A DNA stretch of 64,000 nucleotides from Caballeronia peredens. Lineage in GTDB: Bacteria; Pseudomonadota; Gammaproteobacteria; Burkholderiales; Burkholderiaceae. Shown here piece after piece: positions 41,121 through 50,393 of this stretch. The notes under the pieces were generated by a model, which ran no database searches, was not told the origin of the DNA, and saw nothing but the letters and a program-made list of their open reading frames with translations. The stretch lies in NCBI GenBank assembly GCA_001544595.2, contig FCOH02000008.1:182920-246919 (forward strand), in the 5' to 3' direction. How positions within the stretch are numbered: position 1 is the stretch's first letter; each line of letters starts with the position of its first letter. The position numbers and the translations under genes are program-made.

Positions 41121-41151
41121 CGGATAAGGCTGGAGAAAAGGGGGTTATTCG
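41121..41151 (-). promoter_or_regulatory. FlhDC-box-like inverted motif upstream of flhB
   Basis: Read on the minus strand: CGAATAACC, 13 bases, CCTTATCCG, with inverted halves. The same 31-base plan stands upstream of flhF. CGCAATAAT follows at the same distance in both leaders. Related pairs stand before flgB, fliL and fliP. Confidence 0.6.
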
Positions 41152-41170
41152 CTAGATGAAAGCGCCGGAA

Positions 41171-41206
41171 ACAAAAGCGGCGCGCGCCCCGCATGAGGCG
41201 CGCGCC
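41171..41206 (-). terminator. Intrinsic terminator after flgN
   Basis: GGCGCGCGCC is repeated as a perfect inverted 10-bp arm around an 8-base loop; on the minus strand GCTTTTGTTT follows. It ends the flgM-flgN transcript before flhB. Confidence 0.75.
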
Positions 41207-41233
41207 GTCGTTTCGACGATGCGTGCGGCGCGC

Positions 41234-41668
41234 TCAGGCGCCCGGCACGCGGCCGTCCGGGCCGTAGAAACCGGCCTTCGACGGCGCGACCTGCAAGGCG
41301 GCGAGCGTCTTGCGGTTGTATTCCATGCGTGTGCGGATCAGCACGCCGTTGTTGTTGTTGCCTTGTTTCGCGCGGCGGGCGGCGGCCGTGAGGAGCGCCC
41401 ATTGTGCGGCGATGGCTTCGTCGTCCGCGGCGGCGGCTTCCATCCCGACGAAGCCGCCGGGGAAACCGAGCGCGTTCAACTGCGCGTCGCGCGCCTGTTC
41501 GAGCGCGGCGATGCGCTCGGTCAGCGCGGTCTTGTTCTCGATGATCCCGGGCAGCGCCGGAAGCGGCTGCGCGGCGATCAGCGCTTTTTCCTCTTCGACG
41601 AGGAGGGATTCGAAGGCCTGAACGGCGGCGACTTCTTCCGTGACGGTGGCAAGCAGGGCGTCTCTCAT
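41234..41668 (-). CDS. flgN: Flagellar chaperone FlgN
   Basis: A 144-residue helical cytoplasmic chaperone for the hook-filament junction proteins FlgK and FlgL. It is mostly helical, with the FlgN-type segment (FESLLVEEEKALIAAQPLPALPGIIENKTAL) and a C-terminal NNNNGVLIRTRMEYNRKTLAAL. ATG at 41668 is chosen; a TTG four codons earlier is also possible. It follows flgM on the same strand after 100 bases. Similarity in this family is low, so part of the call rests on gene order. Confidence 0.88.
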   Translation of the reverse strand: MRDALLATVTEEVAAVQAFESLLVEEEKALIAAQPLPALPGIIENKTALTERIAALEQARDAQLNALGFPGGFVGMEAAAADDEAIAAQWALLTAAARRAKQGNNNNGVLIRTRMEYNRKTLAALQVAPSKAGFYGPDGRVPGA

Positions 41669-41768
41669 TGCATCGCTCAAATAGCGGTTTCACAAAAGCC
41701 GCCCGGCGCGATGAACGCTGCTCGCCGCCACGCGCCTCGGCAAGGAAGCGCGGACAGTGTCACTGCGT

Positions 41769-42104
41769 TCAGCCGCCGGTCGGCGGGGTTCTCGTTTGCA
41801 GCAGGTCGCGGGCGGTGCTCAGAATGCCGTCGGCGATCTTGCCCGGATCCATCGTCAGGCTGCCGTCGCGGATCGCGGCCTTGATCGACTCGACTTTCGC
41901 CGTGTCGATGTCCGAACCGTTCGATGCGCGCAGGTCGCTCGACAACGGCGACAAGCTCACCTTCGAATTCGCCGCCGGGTTTGCGCCCGACTGTTGCACG
42001 GTGCCCGCGGCACCCTTTGCGTCGTTTTGCGACGCGCGTTGCAGGTTGTCTTGAAGGCCTGCCAGCGTGGTGTTGCTATTCGATTCGATTTTCACGATGT
42101 CCAT
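41769..42104 (-). CDS. flgM: Anti-sigma-28 factor FlgM
   Basis: A 111-residue protein that binds FliA until it is exported through the finished hook. The N-terminal part is Gln/Ser/Asn-rich and disordered; the C-terminal FliA-binding part has KVESIKAAIRDGSLTMDPGKIADGIL, the conserved FlgM helix. Its own promoter fits the FliA consensus, so FlgM would be made under the sigma factor it inhibits. Confidence 0.95.
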   Translation of the reverse strand: MDIVKIESNSNTTLAGLQDNLQRASQNDAKGAAGTVQQSGANPAANSKVSLSPLSSDLRASNGSDIDTAKVESIKAAIRDGSLTMDPGKIADGILSTARDLLQTRTPPTGG

Positions 42105-42124
42105 TCCCGAACGTGTTGAGTCCT

Positions 42125-42152
42125 TTATCGGCGAGGGTGCTTGAAAACTTTA
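42125..42152 (-). promoter_or_regulatory. Sigma-28 (FliA) promoter of flgM-flgN
   Basis: On the minus strand TAAAGTTT and GCCGATAA both match the sigma-28 consensus in all eight bases; the spacer is 12 rather than the usual 11. The -10 ends 21 bases before the flgM ATG, giving a very short leader. Confidence 0.85.
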
Positions 42153-42274
42153 CCCTGACCGCGGACCGCCAACTGCCGTTCGCTGCGCTCATCGCGTTCA
42201 AAGCCTTGTCAGACGGGCTTTCGGCGCAATTGCAACAAAATGAAACAAACGTGGGATAGCCAACACAAGCCGCT

Positions 42275-43675
42275 TCAGAGCGACACTTCCACAGTCTGAC
42301 TGTCCTTCACGATGCCGGTGATGATCTGTCCCCCGGCAGTTTTTACACGCACTTGCTGGCCGGGCGCGGCGTTGTTCATCGCGCTGCCTTCGACCGAAAT
42401 CGTGAAACCCGTGCCGCCGGTGACGACGTGCACGTTCTGACCGATCGACACCGAAGTCGCGGCGCGCAGCATGTCGGTGCGCAGCGGCAGACCGGCGGGC
42501 ACGCGCGACAGTGCGACCGCGCCGACCGCCTGCGCCGCATCGGTGACGATGGCCTGCGGCATCGCGGTGATGTCGCCTTCGCGGGCGACGAGATCGGCAT
42601 TGCTCAACACTTCACCCGGCGCGATGGCGCGCGCGGCCAGATAGTAAGTGGCGTTGATCGACACGCGCGCCTGCACGTAGAGCGTCCACGGCCGCTCGCC
42701 GACGCAGCGCACGCCGACCGTCATGCGGCCCCAGAGGCGCGCGCCGGTCGGCATGAACGGATCGAGCGACGAACAGGGCGCGAGACCGCGCGGAAATACG
42801 GGCGTGACGGTGATGTCCACTTTGCCCGGCAGTCCGGCGGCCTGCTGGCGCAGAAATTCGAGCGCGGCGACGCGGATCGATTCGCCGTCCTGCATCGTGG
42901 CGGGCGCGCCGGTCGCTTGCGGCAACGGCGTCGCGGCCGCCGCAGCGGAAGGGTTGAAGCTGACGCGCTTCATCGGCGAGGCGGCGGCGCCGGCAACCGG
43001 AGCGGCTGGACTGGCCGCGACGGGTTTCACGTTCTGATTGCGCGCGGCAGCATCGTCGCGGGTGACGACGACGGGCATCACGTCGCGCGAAGCGGACGCG
43101 GCGGGCATCCTCGTCAAAGGCGCAGCGGCGGCCGCGACCGGCGCAGGCGCAGCACTGGATGGCGTATTGGATGCCACGCTGGAGCGCACGCCGGACGGTG
43201 CAGCAGACGCGACGGCCGGTCGCGCGGGCTTCGCTTCGCCCGGACCGGGAATCACGATCATGCCGTTCGCGTCGTTCGTCGCGCTGTTCATGGAATCGTC
43301 GGCGGCGTCGGCGCGGGCTTCGAGTGCGAGCGCGGCGTTACGCATGGCGGCGTCGGCGGCTTTCGTCGCGGCGCGATAACCGCTCGGGGGCGCGAGAGCG
43401 GGCGCGGGCGTCGCAGCAATCGGAGCAATCGGAGCAATCGGCGCGGACGCACGCGAAGCAGGCTGGTTCAGGCTTTTCGCCATCTCGGCCGCGGCGGCGG
43501 GGTTGGTTTCTGCGTTGCCCGGAATGACGATCGGGCCGTCGGACTGCTGCGCATACACGCCCGACGCGACGCTCATGAACAACGATACGCCCGCGACTCC
43601 GCGCAGCGTGCGGCGCGCGAACGTCGCTGCGGCGCGAGCCGTAGGGTTCGATGCGCGCTTCGCGGACCTGCTCAT
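42275..43675 (-). CDS. flgA: P-ring assembly chaperone FlgA with long N-terminal extension
   Basis: FlgA is a periplasmic chaperone needed to build the FlgI P-ring. The C-terminal ~200 residues are the normal SAF/FlgA domain (VRVAALEFLRQQAAGLPGKVDITV, LAARAIAPGEVLSNADL, GQNVHVVTGGTGFTISVEGSAMNNAAPGQQVRVKT). Before it are ~230 extra Ala/Pro-rich residues after a signal peptide, making 466 residues in all, about twice the usual size. The motif IVIPG occurs twice in this extension (DGPIVIPGNAE, NGMIVIPGPGE). ATG after GGGAGAGAAG is preferred to a GTG one codon earlier. Divergent from flgB. Confidence 0.93.
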   Translation of the reverse strand: MSRSAKRASNPTARAAATFARRTLRGVAGVSLFMSVASGVYAQQSDGPIVIPGNAETNPAAAAEMAKSLNQPASRASAPIAPIAPIAATPAPALAPPSGYRAATKAADAAMRNAALALEARADAADDSMNSATNDANGMIVIPGPGEAKPARPAVASAAPSGVRSSVASNTPSSAAPAPVAAAAAPLTRMPAASASRDVMPVVVTRDDAAARNQNVKPVAASPAAPVAGAAASPMKRVSFNPSAAAAATPLPQATGAPATMQDGESIRVAALEFLRQQAAGLPGKVDITVTPVFPRGLAPCSSLDPFMPTGARLWGRMTVGVRCVGERPWTLYVQARVSINATYYLAARAIAPGEVLSNADLVAREGDITAMPQAIVTDAAQAVGAVALSRVPAGLPLRTDMLRAATSVSIGQNVHVVTGGTGFTISVEGSAMNNAAPGQQVRVKTAGGQIITGIVKDSQTVEVSL

Positions 43676-43825
43676 CACTTCTCTCCCTCACGCCGCGCAC
43701 GGATGCGCGACGTCTCGATTCGACCCGGCCGCACCACGCGGCGGCTGCATTCCGGTCCGGCGCGGGACATCACCCGCGTCTGACCACGAAACGCATTCTA
43801 GATATCGGCCGCCTGAGGCAAGCGT

Positions 43826-43855
43826 CGAATAGAGGCCCCGTTTCCCGGTTATTCG
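43826..43855. promoter_or_regulatory. FlhDC-box-like inverted motif between flgA and flgB
   Basis: CGAATAGAG, 12 bases, GGTTATTCG: halves are inverted copies of CGAATA. The site lies 80 bases before flgB and about 150 before flgA, so it could serve either or both. GGTTATTCG is identical to the half-site before flhB. Confidence 0.6.
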
Positions 43856-43934
43856 TCGGATTAGTTCTTGTGCGCGGCTCCTAAGATGCGTGTCATGCAA
43901 AAAGGCCTCGGCACTGCCGACAGGAGAAACCGCA

Positions 43935-44423
43935 ATGCTAGACAGACTCGACAAGGAATTCGCATTTGGCCGTGAGGCGCTCGATGTGCGCGCGTATCGG
44001 CAGGAATTGCTGTCGTCGAATATCGCCAACGCGGACACGCCCGGCTACAAGGCGCGCGACGTCGAATTTTCGAGCGCGCTCGCGGGCGCGCTGAAAAAGA
44101 CGGGCGGCGCGACGTCGGCGTCGAACAGCGGCGCGCTCGCGATGGCGCAGCCGGTCAGCGTGAGCACGGGCGCATCGATGGCGACGACCGCGAAAGGTCA
44201 CATGGCCGGCACGACGACGCTCAACGCATCGGGCGGCTCGAGCGACGACTACGGCCGTCTCGCCTATCGCGTGCCGAGCCAGCCGTCGCTCGACGGCAAC
44301 ACGGTCGATCTCGACGCCGAGCGCGTGCAGTTCGCGGACAACGCGCTGCACTTCGAGGCCGGCATGACGGTGCTGAGCTCGCAGATCAAGTCGATGCTCG
44401 CGGCGATCACGTCGAACAGTTAA
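43935..44423 (+). CDS. flgB: Flagellar proximal rod protein FlgB
   Basis: A 162-residue rod subunit, first of the flgB-to-flgJ run. It has the rod/hook signature LLSSNIANADTPGYKARDVEF at the N-terminus and a C-terminal helix with FEAGMTVLSSQIKSML. The middle is a Gly/Ser/Ala-rich insertion. ATG at 43935 has CAGGAG nine bases upstream; the frame is open 15 codons further. Confidence 0.96.
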   Translation: MLDRLDKEFAFGREALDVRAYRQELLSSNIANADTPGYKARDVEFSSALAGALKKTGGATSASNSGALAMAQPVSVSTGASMATTAKGHMAGTTTLNASGGSSDDYGRLAYRVPSQPSLDGNTVDLDAERVQFADNALHFEAGMTVLSSQIKSMLAAITSNS

Positions 44424-44447
44424 CGAAGCGCAGCAGGAGAGAAACAG

Positions 44448-44873
44448 ATGCCTTCACTGATGAACATCTTCAACGTCGCCGGCTCGGCGATGTCGGCCCA
44501 GGCGCAGCGCCTGAACGTCACCGCGTCGAATCTCGCCAACGCGGACAGCACGACCGGCCCCGACGGCCAGCCGTACAAGGCGAAGCAGGTCGTGTTCGCG
44601 GTCGATCCGCTCGGCGGCGCGCGCACCGCGTCGGGCCAGCAGGTCGGCGGCGTGCAGGTGACCGGCGTCATCGACGATCCCACGCCGATGAAAACCAGCT
44701 ACGACCCGAGCAATCCCGCGGCGAACGCGGACGGCTACGTGACGCTGCCGAACGTCGATCCCGTGCAGGAGATGGTCAACATGATTTCCGCGTCGCGTTC
44801 CTATCAGGCGAACGTCGAGACGCTCAATACCGCCAAGCAATTGATGCTCAAGACCCTGACCATCGGAACCTGA
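44448..44873 (+). CDS. flgC: Flagellar proximal rod protein FlgC
   Basis: A 141-residue rod subunit with the N-terminal family motif ([23 protein letters not shown]) and the C-terminal [34 protein letters not shown]. Length is normal. It lies 24 bases after flgB, with AGGAG upstream of the ATG. Confidence 0.97.
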   Translation: MPSLMNIFNVAGSAMSAQAQRLNVTASNLANADSTTGPDGQPYKAKQVVFAVDPLGGARTASGQQVGGVQVTGVIDDPTPMKTSYDPSNPAANADGYVTLPNVDPVQEMVNMISASRSYQANVETLNTAKQLMLKTLTIGT

Positions 44874-44896
44874 TTCAGACACCCAAGGAACACAAC

Positions 44897-45619
44897 GTGA
44901 CGACCAGCACAACCATCGGCAGCAACGGCACCACGGTGTCGAAGACGCTGCTCGACACCATGAACGGCACTTCGTCGAGCGCGTCGGCTTCATCGACCTC
45001 GGCGACCGGCGCGCAATCGGCGTCGGACCTGCAGAACACCTTTCTGACGCTGCTCGTGACGCAGTTGAAGAACCAGGATCCGACCAACCCCGCCGACAGC
45101 TCGCAGATGACCTCGCAGCTCGCGCAGATCAACACGGTGACGGGCATCGGCCAGTTGAACACGTCGCTGTCTTCGCTCGCGACGCAACTGTCCGCGGGCC
45201 AGCAGACGCAGGCCGCGCTGCTGATCGGCTCGAACGTGCTCGCCGCCGGCAACGGCGTGACGGTCGCGAGCGGCACGGCGTCGAGCTTCGGCGTGCAACT
45301 CGCGAACGACGTGAGCGACCTGCAGATCGTCGTCAAGAACTCGTCGGGCCAGATCGTCAACACGCTCGATCTCGGCGCGCAAGGCGCGGGCGTCGTGCCG
45401 GTGACGGGCTGGAAGGCGGTCGACTCGAAGGGCACGGCACTCGCCGACGGCAGCTACACGATCACCGCGCAAGGCACGATCAACGGCCAGCAGGCGACGG
45501 CGACGACGCTGTCGGCCTCGCAGGTCCAGAGCGTCGTGCAGATGTCGGGCGGCGCGCCGGGTCTCAAACTCGCGAACGGTTCCACGGTTGCGCTGACGAG
45601 CGTCGCGTCGATCCTCTGA
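44897..45619 (+). CDS. flgD: Flagellar hook capping protein FlgD
   Basis: A 240-residue scaffold that caps the growing hook. The N-terminus has the FlgD motif FLTLLVTQLKNQDPTNPADSS; the C-terminal part is the Tudor/Fn3-like hook-cap domain (ADGSYTITAQGTING). It starts at GTG with AAGGA eight bases upstream, 23 bases after flgC. Confidence 0.96.
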   Translation: MTTSTTIGSNGTTVSKTLLDTMNGTSSSASASSTSATGAQSASDLQNTFLTLLVTQLKNQDPTNPADSSQMTSQLAQINTVTGIGQLNTSLSSLATQLSAGQQTQAALLIGSNVLAAGNGVTVASGTASSFGVQLANDVSDLQIVVKNSSGQIVNTLDLGAQGAGVVPVTGWKAVDSKGTALADGSYTITAQGTINGQQATATTLSASQVQSVVQMSGGAPGLKLANGSTVALTSVASIL

Positions 45620-45666
45620 TCCCACTTTTTTAGGACGAGCGCGGACTCGTCGCGGAGAAACATCAA

Positions 45667-46920
45667 ATGAGCTATCAACAAGCACTGAGCGGTCTGGGCG
45701 CTGCATCGAGCGACCTCGACGTGATCGGCAACAACATCGCGAACGCGAACACCGTTGGCTTCAAGCAGGGTTCGGCGCAATTCGCGGACATGTATGCCAA
45801 CTCGATGGCCACCGCCGTCAACAACCAGATCGGCATCGGCACGCGTCTCTCCGAAGTGCAGCAGCAGTTCTCGCAAGGCACGATCACCACGACCAACCAG
45901 GCGCTCGACGTCGCGATCAACGGCAACGGCTTCTATCAGTTGTCGAACAACGGCTCGATCGTGTATTCGCGCAACGGCGTGTTCCATCTGGACGACAGCG
46001 GCAACATCGTCAACTCGTCGGGCCTGCAATTGATGGGCTACGCGGCGGATTCGAGCGGCGTCGTCAACAGCGCGAGCACGGTGCCGCTCACGGTGCCGAC
46101 GGCCAATCTCGCGCCGGTCGCCACCAAGACCATCACCGCCTCGTTCAACCTGAACTCGCAGGACGCCAACAAGGCCGCCACCGACTTCGATCCGAACGAC
46201 GGCAACACGTACAACGCGTCGACCTCGGTGGATGCGTACGACACGCTCGGCGGCACGCAGAAAGTGTCCGTGTTCTTCACGAAGACGGCCACCGGCTCGT
46301 GGGAAGCCTTCGCGGGTTACGGCGACCCGGTCTCGAAGACCACCGATCTCGGCGGCGTGACGTTCGACGCATCGGGCAATCTCGCCTCGACCACCGCGAG
46401 CACGACGGGCGGCGTGACATCCCCGAAGACCGGCCAGTTCACCTTCACGATCCCGAATGGCGCGGACAACGGCGCGACCACGCAGTCGCTCACGCTGAAC
46501 CTCGCCGGCACGACGCAGTACGGCGCGAAGAGCGGCCTCACGAACCTGCATCAGGACGGCCTCGCGACGGGCGAACTGACGGGCTTCACGGTCGGCAGCG
46601 ACGGCATGCTGACGGGCAACTACTCGAACGGCGGCACCAAGGCGCTCGGCCAGATCGCGATCGCCAACTTCAACAACCAGAACGGCCTGCAGAACCTGGG
46701 CGGCAACGTCTATGCGCAAACCGCGGCATCGGGCGCGGCGCAGGTATCCGTGCCGGGCTCGACCAACCACGGCACGCTGCAGGGCGGCGCGGTGGAAAAC
46801 TCCAACGTCGATCTGACGAGCGAGCTCGTGAATCTGATCACCGCGCAGCGCAACTATCAGGCGAACGCGCAGACGATCAAGACGCAGCAGACCGTCGACC
46901 AGACGCTGATCAATCTGTAA
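45667..46920 (+). CDS. flgE: Flagellar hook protein FlgE
   Basis: A 417-residue hook subunit. It has the N-terminal motif SYQQALSGLGAASSDLDVIGNNIANANTVGFK, the conserved D1 part QGTITTTNQALDVAINGNGFYQL, a variable central domain, and the C-terminal GTLQGGAVENSNVDLTSELVNLITAQRNYQANAQTIK. Ends of this kind polymerise into the hook. A GGAG ribosome site stands before the ATG. Central length is close to the usual hook protein. Confidence 0.97.
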   Translation: MSYQQALSGLGAASSDLDVIGNNIANANTVGFKQGSAQFADMYANSMATAVNNQIGIGTRLSEVQQQFSQGTITTTNQALDVAINGNGFYQLSNNGSIVYSRNGVFHLDDSGNIVNSSGLQLMGYAADSSGVVNSASTVPLTVPTANLAPVATKTITASFNLNSQDANKAATDFDPNDGNTYNASTSVDAYDTLGGTQKVSVFFTKTATGSWEAFAGYGDPVSKTTDLGGVTFDASGNLASTTASTTGGVTSPKTGQFTFTIPNGADNGATTQSLTLNLAGTTQYGAKSGLTNLHQDGLATGELTGFTVGSDGMLTGNYSNGGTKALGQIAIANFNNQNGLQNLGGNVYAQTAASGAAQVSVPGSTNHGTLQGGAVENSNVDLTSELVNLITAQRNYQANAQTIKTQQTVDQTLINL

Positions 46921-46955
46921 GCACCGCCCGCACGCAGGCAAGAAGGAAGCGATTC

Positions 46956-47708
46956 ATGGACCGTCTGATCTACACCGCGATGACCGGCGCGAGCCAGGCA
47001 CTGGAACAGCAGGCCGTCGTGGCGAACAACCTCGCGAACACGTCGACCACGGGTTTCAAGGCGCAGCTCGCGGCGTTCCGCCAGGTGCCGATGTCGTTCG
47101 AGAACCAGTCCGCCGACGGCACGACGCGTACGTTCGTGTTGTCGTCGACGCCGAACGCGGACTACTCGGCGGGCCCGGTGCAGCAGACGGGCAATCCGCT
47201 CGACGTCGCGATCCAGGGCCCCGGCTGGCTGTCCGTGCAGGCCGCGGACGGCAGCGAAGCGTACACGCGCGCCGGCAATCTGCATGTGGATCAGAACGGC
47301 CAGCTCGTCACGGCGAACAACCTGCCGGTGCTGGGCGGCGGCGGCCCGCTGTCGATCCCGCCGGGCGCGGAAGTCACGATCGGCCACGACGGCACGATCT
47401 CCGCGCTGATTCCCGGCGACCCGCCGACGGCGATCGCCGTGGTGGATCAGCTGAAGCTCGTGAATCCCGATCCGGCGACGCTTTCGCGCGGCGACGACGG
47501 GCTCTTCCGCACCGCGACGGGCGATCCCGCCGACGCGGACCCGACTGTCGTCGTGGCCGGCGGCGCGCTCGAAGGCAGCAACGTGAACCCGGTCTCCGCG
47601 ATGGTCTCGATGATCGCCAACGCGCGCCAGTTCCAGATGCAGACCAAGCTGATGGAATCGGCGGACCAGAACGAACAGTCGGCCAACAAGCTGCTCAACT
47701 TCTCCTAA
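46956..47708 (+). CDS. flgF: Flagellar proximal rod protein FlgF
   Basis: A 250-residue rod protein starting [28 protein letters not shown], with [31 protein letters not shown] and a C-terminal [29 protein letters not shown]. These are the FlgF versions of the shared rod-hook fold. ATG at 46956 has AAGGAAG upstream; the open frame begins far inside flgE but only this start makes sense. Confidence 0.97.
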   Translation: MDRLIYTAMTGASQALEQQAVVANNLANTSTTGFKAQLAAFRQVPMSFENQSADGTTRTFVLSSTPNADYSAGPVQQTGNPLDVAIQGPGWLSVQAADGSEAYTRAGNLHVDQNGQLVTANNLPVLGGGGPLSIPPGAEVTIGHDGTISALIPGDPPTAIAVVDQLKLVNPDPATLSRGDDGLFRTATGDPADADPTVVVAGGALEGSNVNPVSAMVSMIANARQFQMQTKLMESADQNEQSANKLLNFS

Positions 47709-47739
47709 GCGGCGAAGACAAGACACTCAGGAAACACAC

Positions 47740-48528
47740 ATGAATCGCTCTCTTTACATCGCCGCGACCGGCATGAATGCGCAGCAGGCGCAGATGGACA
47801 CGATCTCGAACAACCTCGCCAACGTGAGCACGAACGGCTTCAAGGGCTCGCGCGCGGTGTTTGAAGACTTGCTGTATCAGACGACCCGCCAGCCGGGCGC
47901 GAACTCGACGCAGCAAACCGAACTCGCCTCGGGCGTGCAGCTCGGCACCGGCGTGCAGCAGGTCGCGACCGAACGGCTCTACACGCAGGGCAACCTGCAG
48001 CAGACGGGCAACTCGAAGGACGTCGCGATCAACGGTCAGGGCTTTTTCCAGGTGACGATGCCCGACGGCACGACCGCCTACACGCGCGACGGCTCGTTCC
48101 AGACCAACGCGCAGGGCCAGCTCGTCACGTCGAGCGGCTATCAGCTGAATCCGGCGATCACGATTCCGCAGAACGCGACGTCGATCACGATCGGCTCGGA
48201 CGGCACGGTGTCGATCGTGCAGTCGGGCACGTCGACCAGCACGACGGTCGGCGCGATCCAGCTCGCGACCTTCATCAACCCGGCCGGTCTCGAAGCGCGC
48301 GGCGAAAACCTGTTCTCCGAGACGGGCAGCTCCGGCGCGCCGAACGTGTCGCAGCCGGGTCTGAACGGCGCGGGTTCGCTGCAGCAGGGTTATGTGGAAG
48401 CGTCGAACGTGAACGTGGTGCAGGAACTGGTCAACATGATCCAGACCCAGCGCGCCTACGAGATCAACAGCAAGGCCGTGACCACGTCCGACCAGATGCT
48501 GCAGACGCTCTCGCAAATGCAGATTTGA
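47740..48528 (+). CDS. flgG: Flagellar distal rod protein FlgG
   Basis: A 262-residue distal rod subunit: [34 protein letters not shown], the insert [28 protein letters not shown] typical of FlgG, and the C-terminal [36 protein letters not shown]. It is the normal length and is spaced as expected in the operon. Confidence 0.98.
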   Translation: MNRSLYIAATGMNAQQAQMDTISNNLANVSTNGFKGSRAVFEDLLYQTTRQPGANSTQQTELASGVQLGTGVQQVATERLYTQGNLQQTGNSKDVAINGQGFFQVTMPDGTTAYTRDGSFQTNAQGQLVTSSGYQLNPAITIPQNATSITIGSDGTVSIVQSGTSTSTTVGAIQLATFINPAGLEARGENLFSETGSSGAPNVSQPGLNGAGSLQQGYVEASNVNVVQELVNMIQTQRAYEINSKAVTTSDQMLQTLSQMQI

Positions 48529-48554
48529 TGTAACGCCTGATAAGAGTCACCACG

Positions 48555-49250
48555 ATGTCGCCAATCACATTTCTCGCGCGGGCTTCGCGCTTCGCTTCGG
48601 CCGCCGCGCTCGGCGCTTCGCTCGCGGCGTGCGGTCTCGTGCCGAAAGAGCCGATCGTCCAGCAGCCGATGTCGGCGCGTCCGCCGCAGCCGCCCGTCGG
48701 CACGCGTTCGCCGGGCGCGATCTACAACGCGGGCTATGCGGGCCGGCCGCTGTTCGAAGACCAGCGTCCGCGCAACACCGGCGACATCCTGACCATCGTG
48801 ATCTCGGAAAACGTCAACGCGACGAAGTCGTCGGCGGCGAACACGAACCGCGGCAGCAACGCGTCGTTCGCCGTGCCGACGACGCCGGGCATCTTCGGCG
48901 GCCTCTTCAACAACACGACGCTGTCGGCCACCGGCGCCAACAAGTTCACCGCGACCGGCGGCGCGAGCGCGGCCAACACGTTCAGCGGCACGCTGACCGT
49001 GACCGTCACGGACGTCCTGCCCAACGGCAATCTCGTGGTGAGCGGCGAAAAACAGATGCTCATCAATCAGGGCAACGAATACGTGCGCTTCTCGGGCGTC
49101 GTCAATCCGACGACCATCTCGGGCACCAACACCGTGTTCTCCACACAAGTCGCCGACGCGAAGATCGAGTATTCGGCGAAAGGTTATATCGACGAAGCGC
49201 AGAACATGGGCTGGCTGCAGCGCTTCTTCCTCAACGTCGCGCCGTTCTGA
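48555..49250 (+). CDS. flgH: Flagellar L-ring lipoprotein FlgH
   Basis: A 231-residue outer-membrane lipoprotein of the L-ring. The signal peptide ends in the lipobox LAAC (cysteine ~24), then [40 protein letters not shown] and [26 protein letters not shown], both typical. It ends two bases before the flgI start, so the pair is tightly coupled. Confidence 0.97.
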   Translation: MSPITFLARASRFASAAALGASLAACGLVPKEPIVQQPMSARPPQPPVGTRSPGAIYNAGYAGRPLFEDQRPRNTGDILTIVISENVNATKSSAANTNRGSNASFAVPTTPGIFGGLFNNTTLSATGANKFTATGGASAANTFSGTLTVTVTDVLPNGNLVVSGEKQMLINQGNEYVRFSGVVNPTTISGTNTVFSTQVADAKIEYSAKGYIDEAQNMGWLQRFFLNVAPF

Positions 49251-49252
49251 TC

Positions 49253-50380
49253 ATGAATCCGCTTCTTCGTTTCGTTTCCTTCTCGCTCGCGGCGGCGCTC
49301 GTCGCGCTCCATACCGCACCGCCCGCGCATGCCGAGCGTCTCAAAGACCTCGTGTCGTTTCAGGGCGTGCGCGATAACCCGCTGATCGGCTACGGCCTCG
49401 TCGTCGGTCTCGACGGCACCGGCGACCAGACAATGCAGACGCCGTTCACGACGCAATCGCTCACCAACATGCTCGGTAATCTCGGCATTACGGTGAACTC
49501 GGCGACGACGCAGAACATGCAGCTGAAGAACGTGGCCGCCGTGATGGTGACCGCGACGCTGCCGCCGTTCGCGCGCCCGGGCGAAGCGATCGACGTGACG
49601 GTTTCGTCGCTCGGCAACGCGAAGAGCCTGCGCGGCGGCACGCTGCTGATGTCGCCGCTGAAAGGCGCGGACGGTCAGGTGTACGCGATGGCGCAGGGCA
49701 ACCTCGTCGTCGGCGGCGCGGGCGCGAGCGCGAACGGCAGCAAGGTGCAGGTGAACCAGCTTGCAGTCGGCCGCATTTCGGCGGGCGCGATCGTCGAGCG
49801 CGCGGTGCCGACGGCGCTGCAGCAGCAAGGCGGCGTCATGCAGATGGAACTGCGCGAGATGGATTTCGACACGACGCAGCGCATCGTCGCGGCGGTGAAC
49901 AACCAGTTCGGCACGGGCACGGCGCTCGCGCTCGACGGCCGCACGATCCAGTTGCGCGCGCCGCAGGACGCGAGCGAGCAGGTGTCGTTCATGGCGCAGT
50001 TGCAGAACATCGACGTGCGTCCGGCGCAGGCCGCCGCGAAGGTGATCCTGAACGCACGCACCGGCTCAATCGTGATGAACCAGATGGTCACGCTGCAGAA
50101 CTGCGCGGTCGCGCACGGCAATCTGTCGGTCGTGATCAACACGAAGACGGCGGTGAGTCAGCCGGGCGCGTTCTCGAACGGCCAGACGGTGGCGGCGAAG
50201 GAATCGTCGATTCAGCTCAAGCAGGACAGCGGCGCGCTCAAGATGCTCAACGCGGGCGCAAATCTCGCGGACGTCGTGAAGGCGCTCAACGCGCTCGGCG
50301 CGACGCCGGCGGACCTGATCTCGATTCTTCAGTCGATGAAGGCCGCGGGCGCGCTGCGCGCCGACCTCGAAATCATCTAA
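49253..50380 (+). CDS. flgI: Flagellar P-ring protein FlgI
   Basis: A 375-residue periplasmic P-ring subunit with a signal peptide ending in APPAHA, followed by [32 protein letters not shown], the most conserved FlgI region, and [24 protein letters not shown]. Its assembly needs FlgA, encoded a few kb upstream. The ATG overlaps nothing but is only two bases after flgH. Confidence 0.98.
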   Translation: MNPLLRFVSFSLAAALVALHTAPPAHAERLKDLVSFQGVRDNPLIGYGLVVGLDGTGDQTMQTPFTTQSLTNMLGNLGITVNSATTQNMQLKNVAAVMVTATLPPFARPGEAIDVTVSSLGNAKSLRGGTLLMSPLKGADGQVYAMAQGNLVVGGAGASANGSKVQVNQLAVGRISAGAIVERAVPTALQQQGGVMQMELREMDFDTTQRIVAAVNNQFGTGTALALDGRTIQLRAPQDASEQVSFMAQLQNIDVRPAQAAAKVILNARTGSIVMNQMVTLQNCAVAHGNLSVVINTKTAVSQPGAFSNGQTVAAKESSIQLKQDSGALKMLNAGANLADVVKALNALGATPADLISILQSMKAAGALRADLEII

Positions 50381-50393
50381 GGAACGAAGGCTC

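Noticed and set aside
43381..43450. Tandem repeat-like GC-poor word GCAATCGGA in the flgA region as a CRISPR or VNTR
   Set aside because: It is only a few short copies inside the low-complexity Ala/Pro/Ile coding stretch of flgA (IAPIAPIA), explained by the protein sequence.
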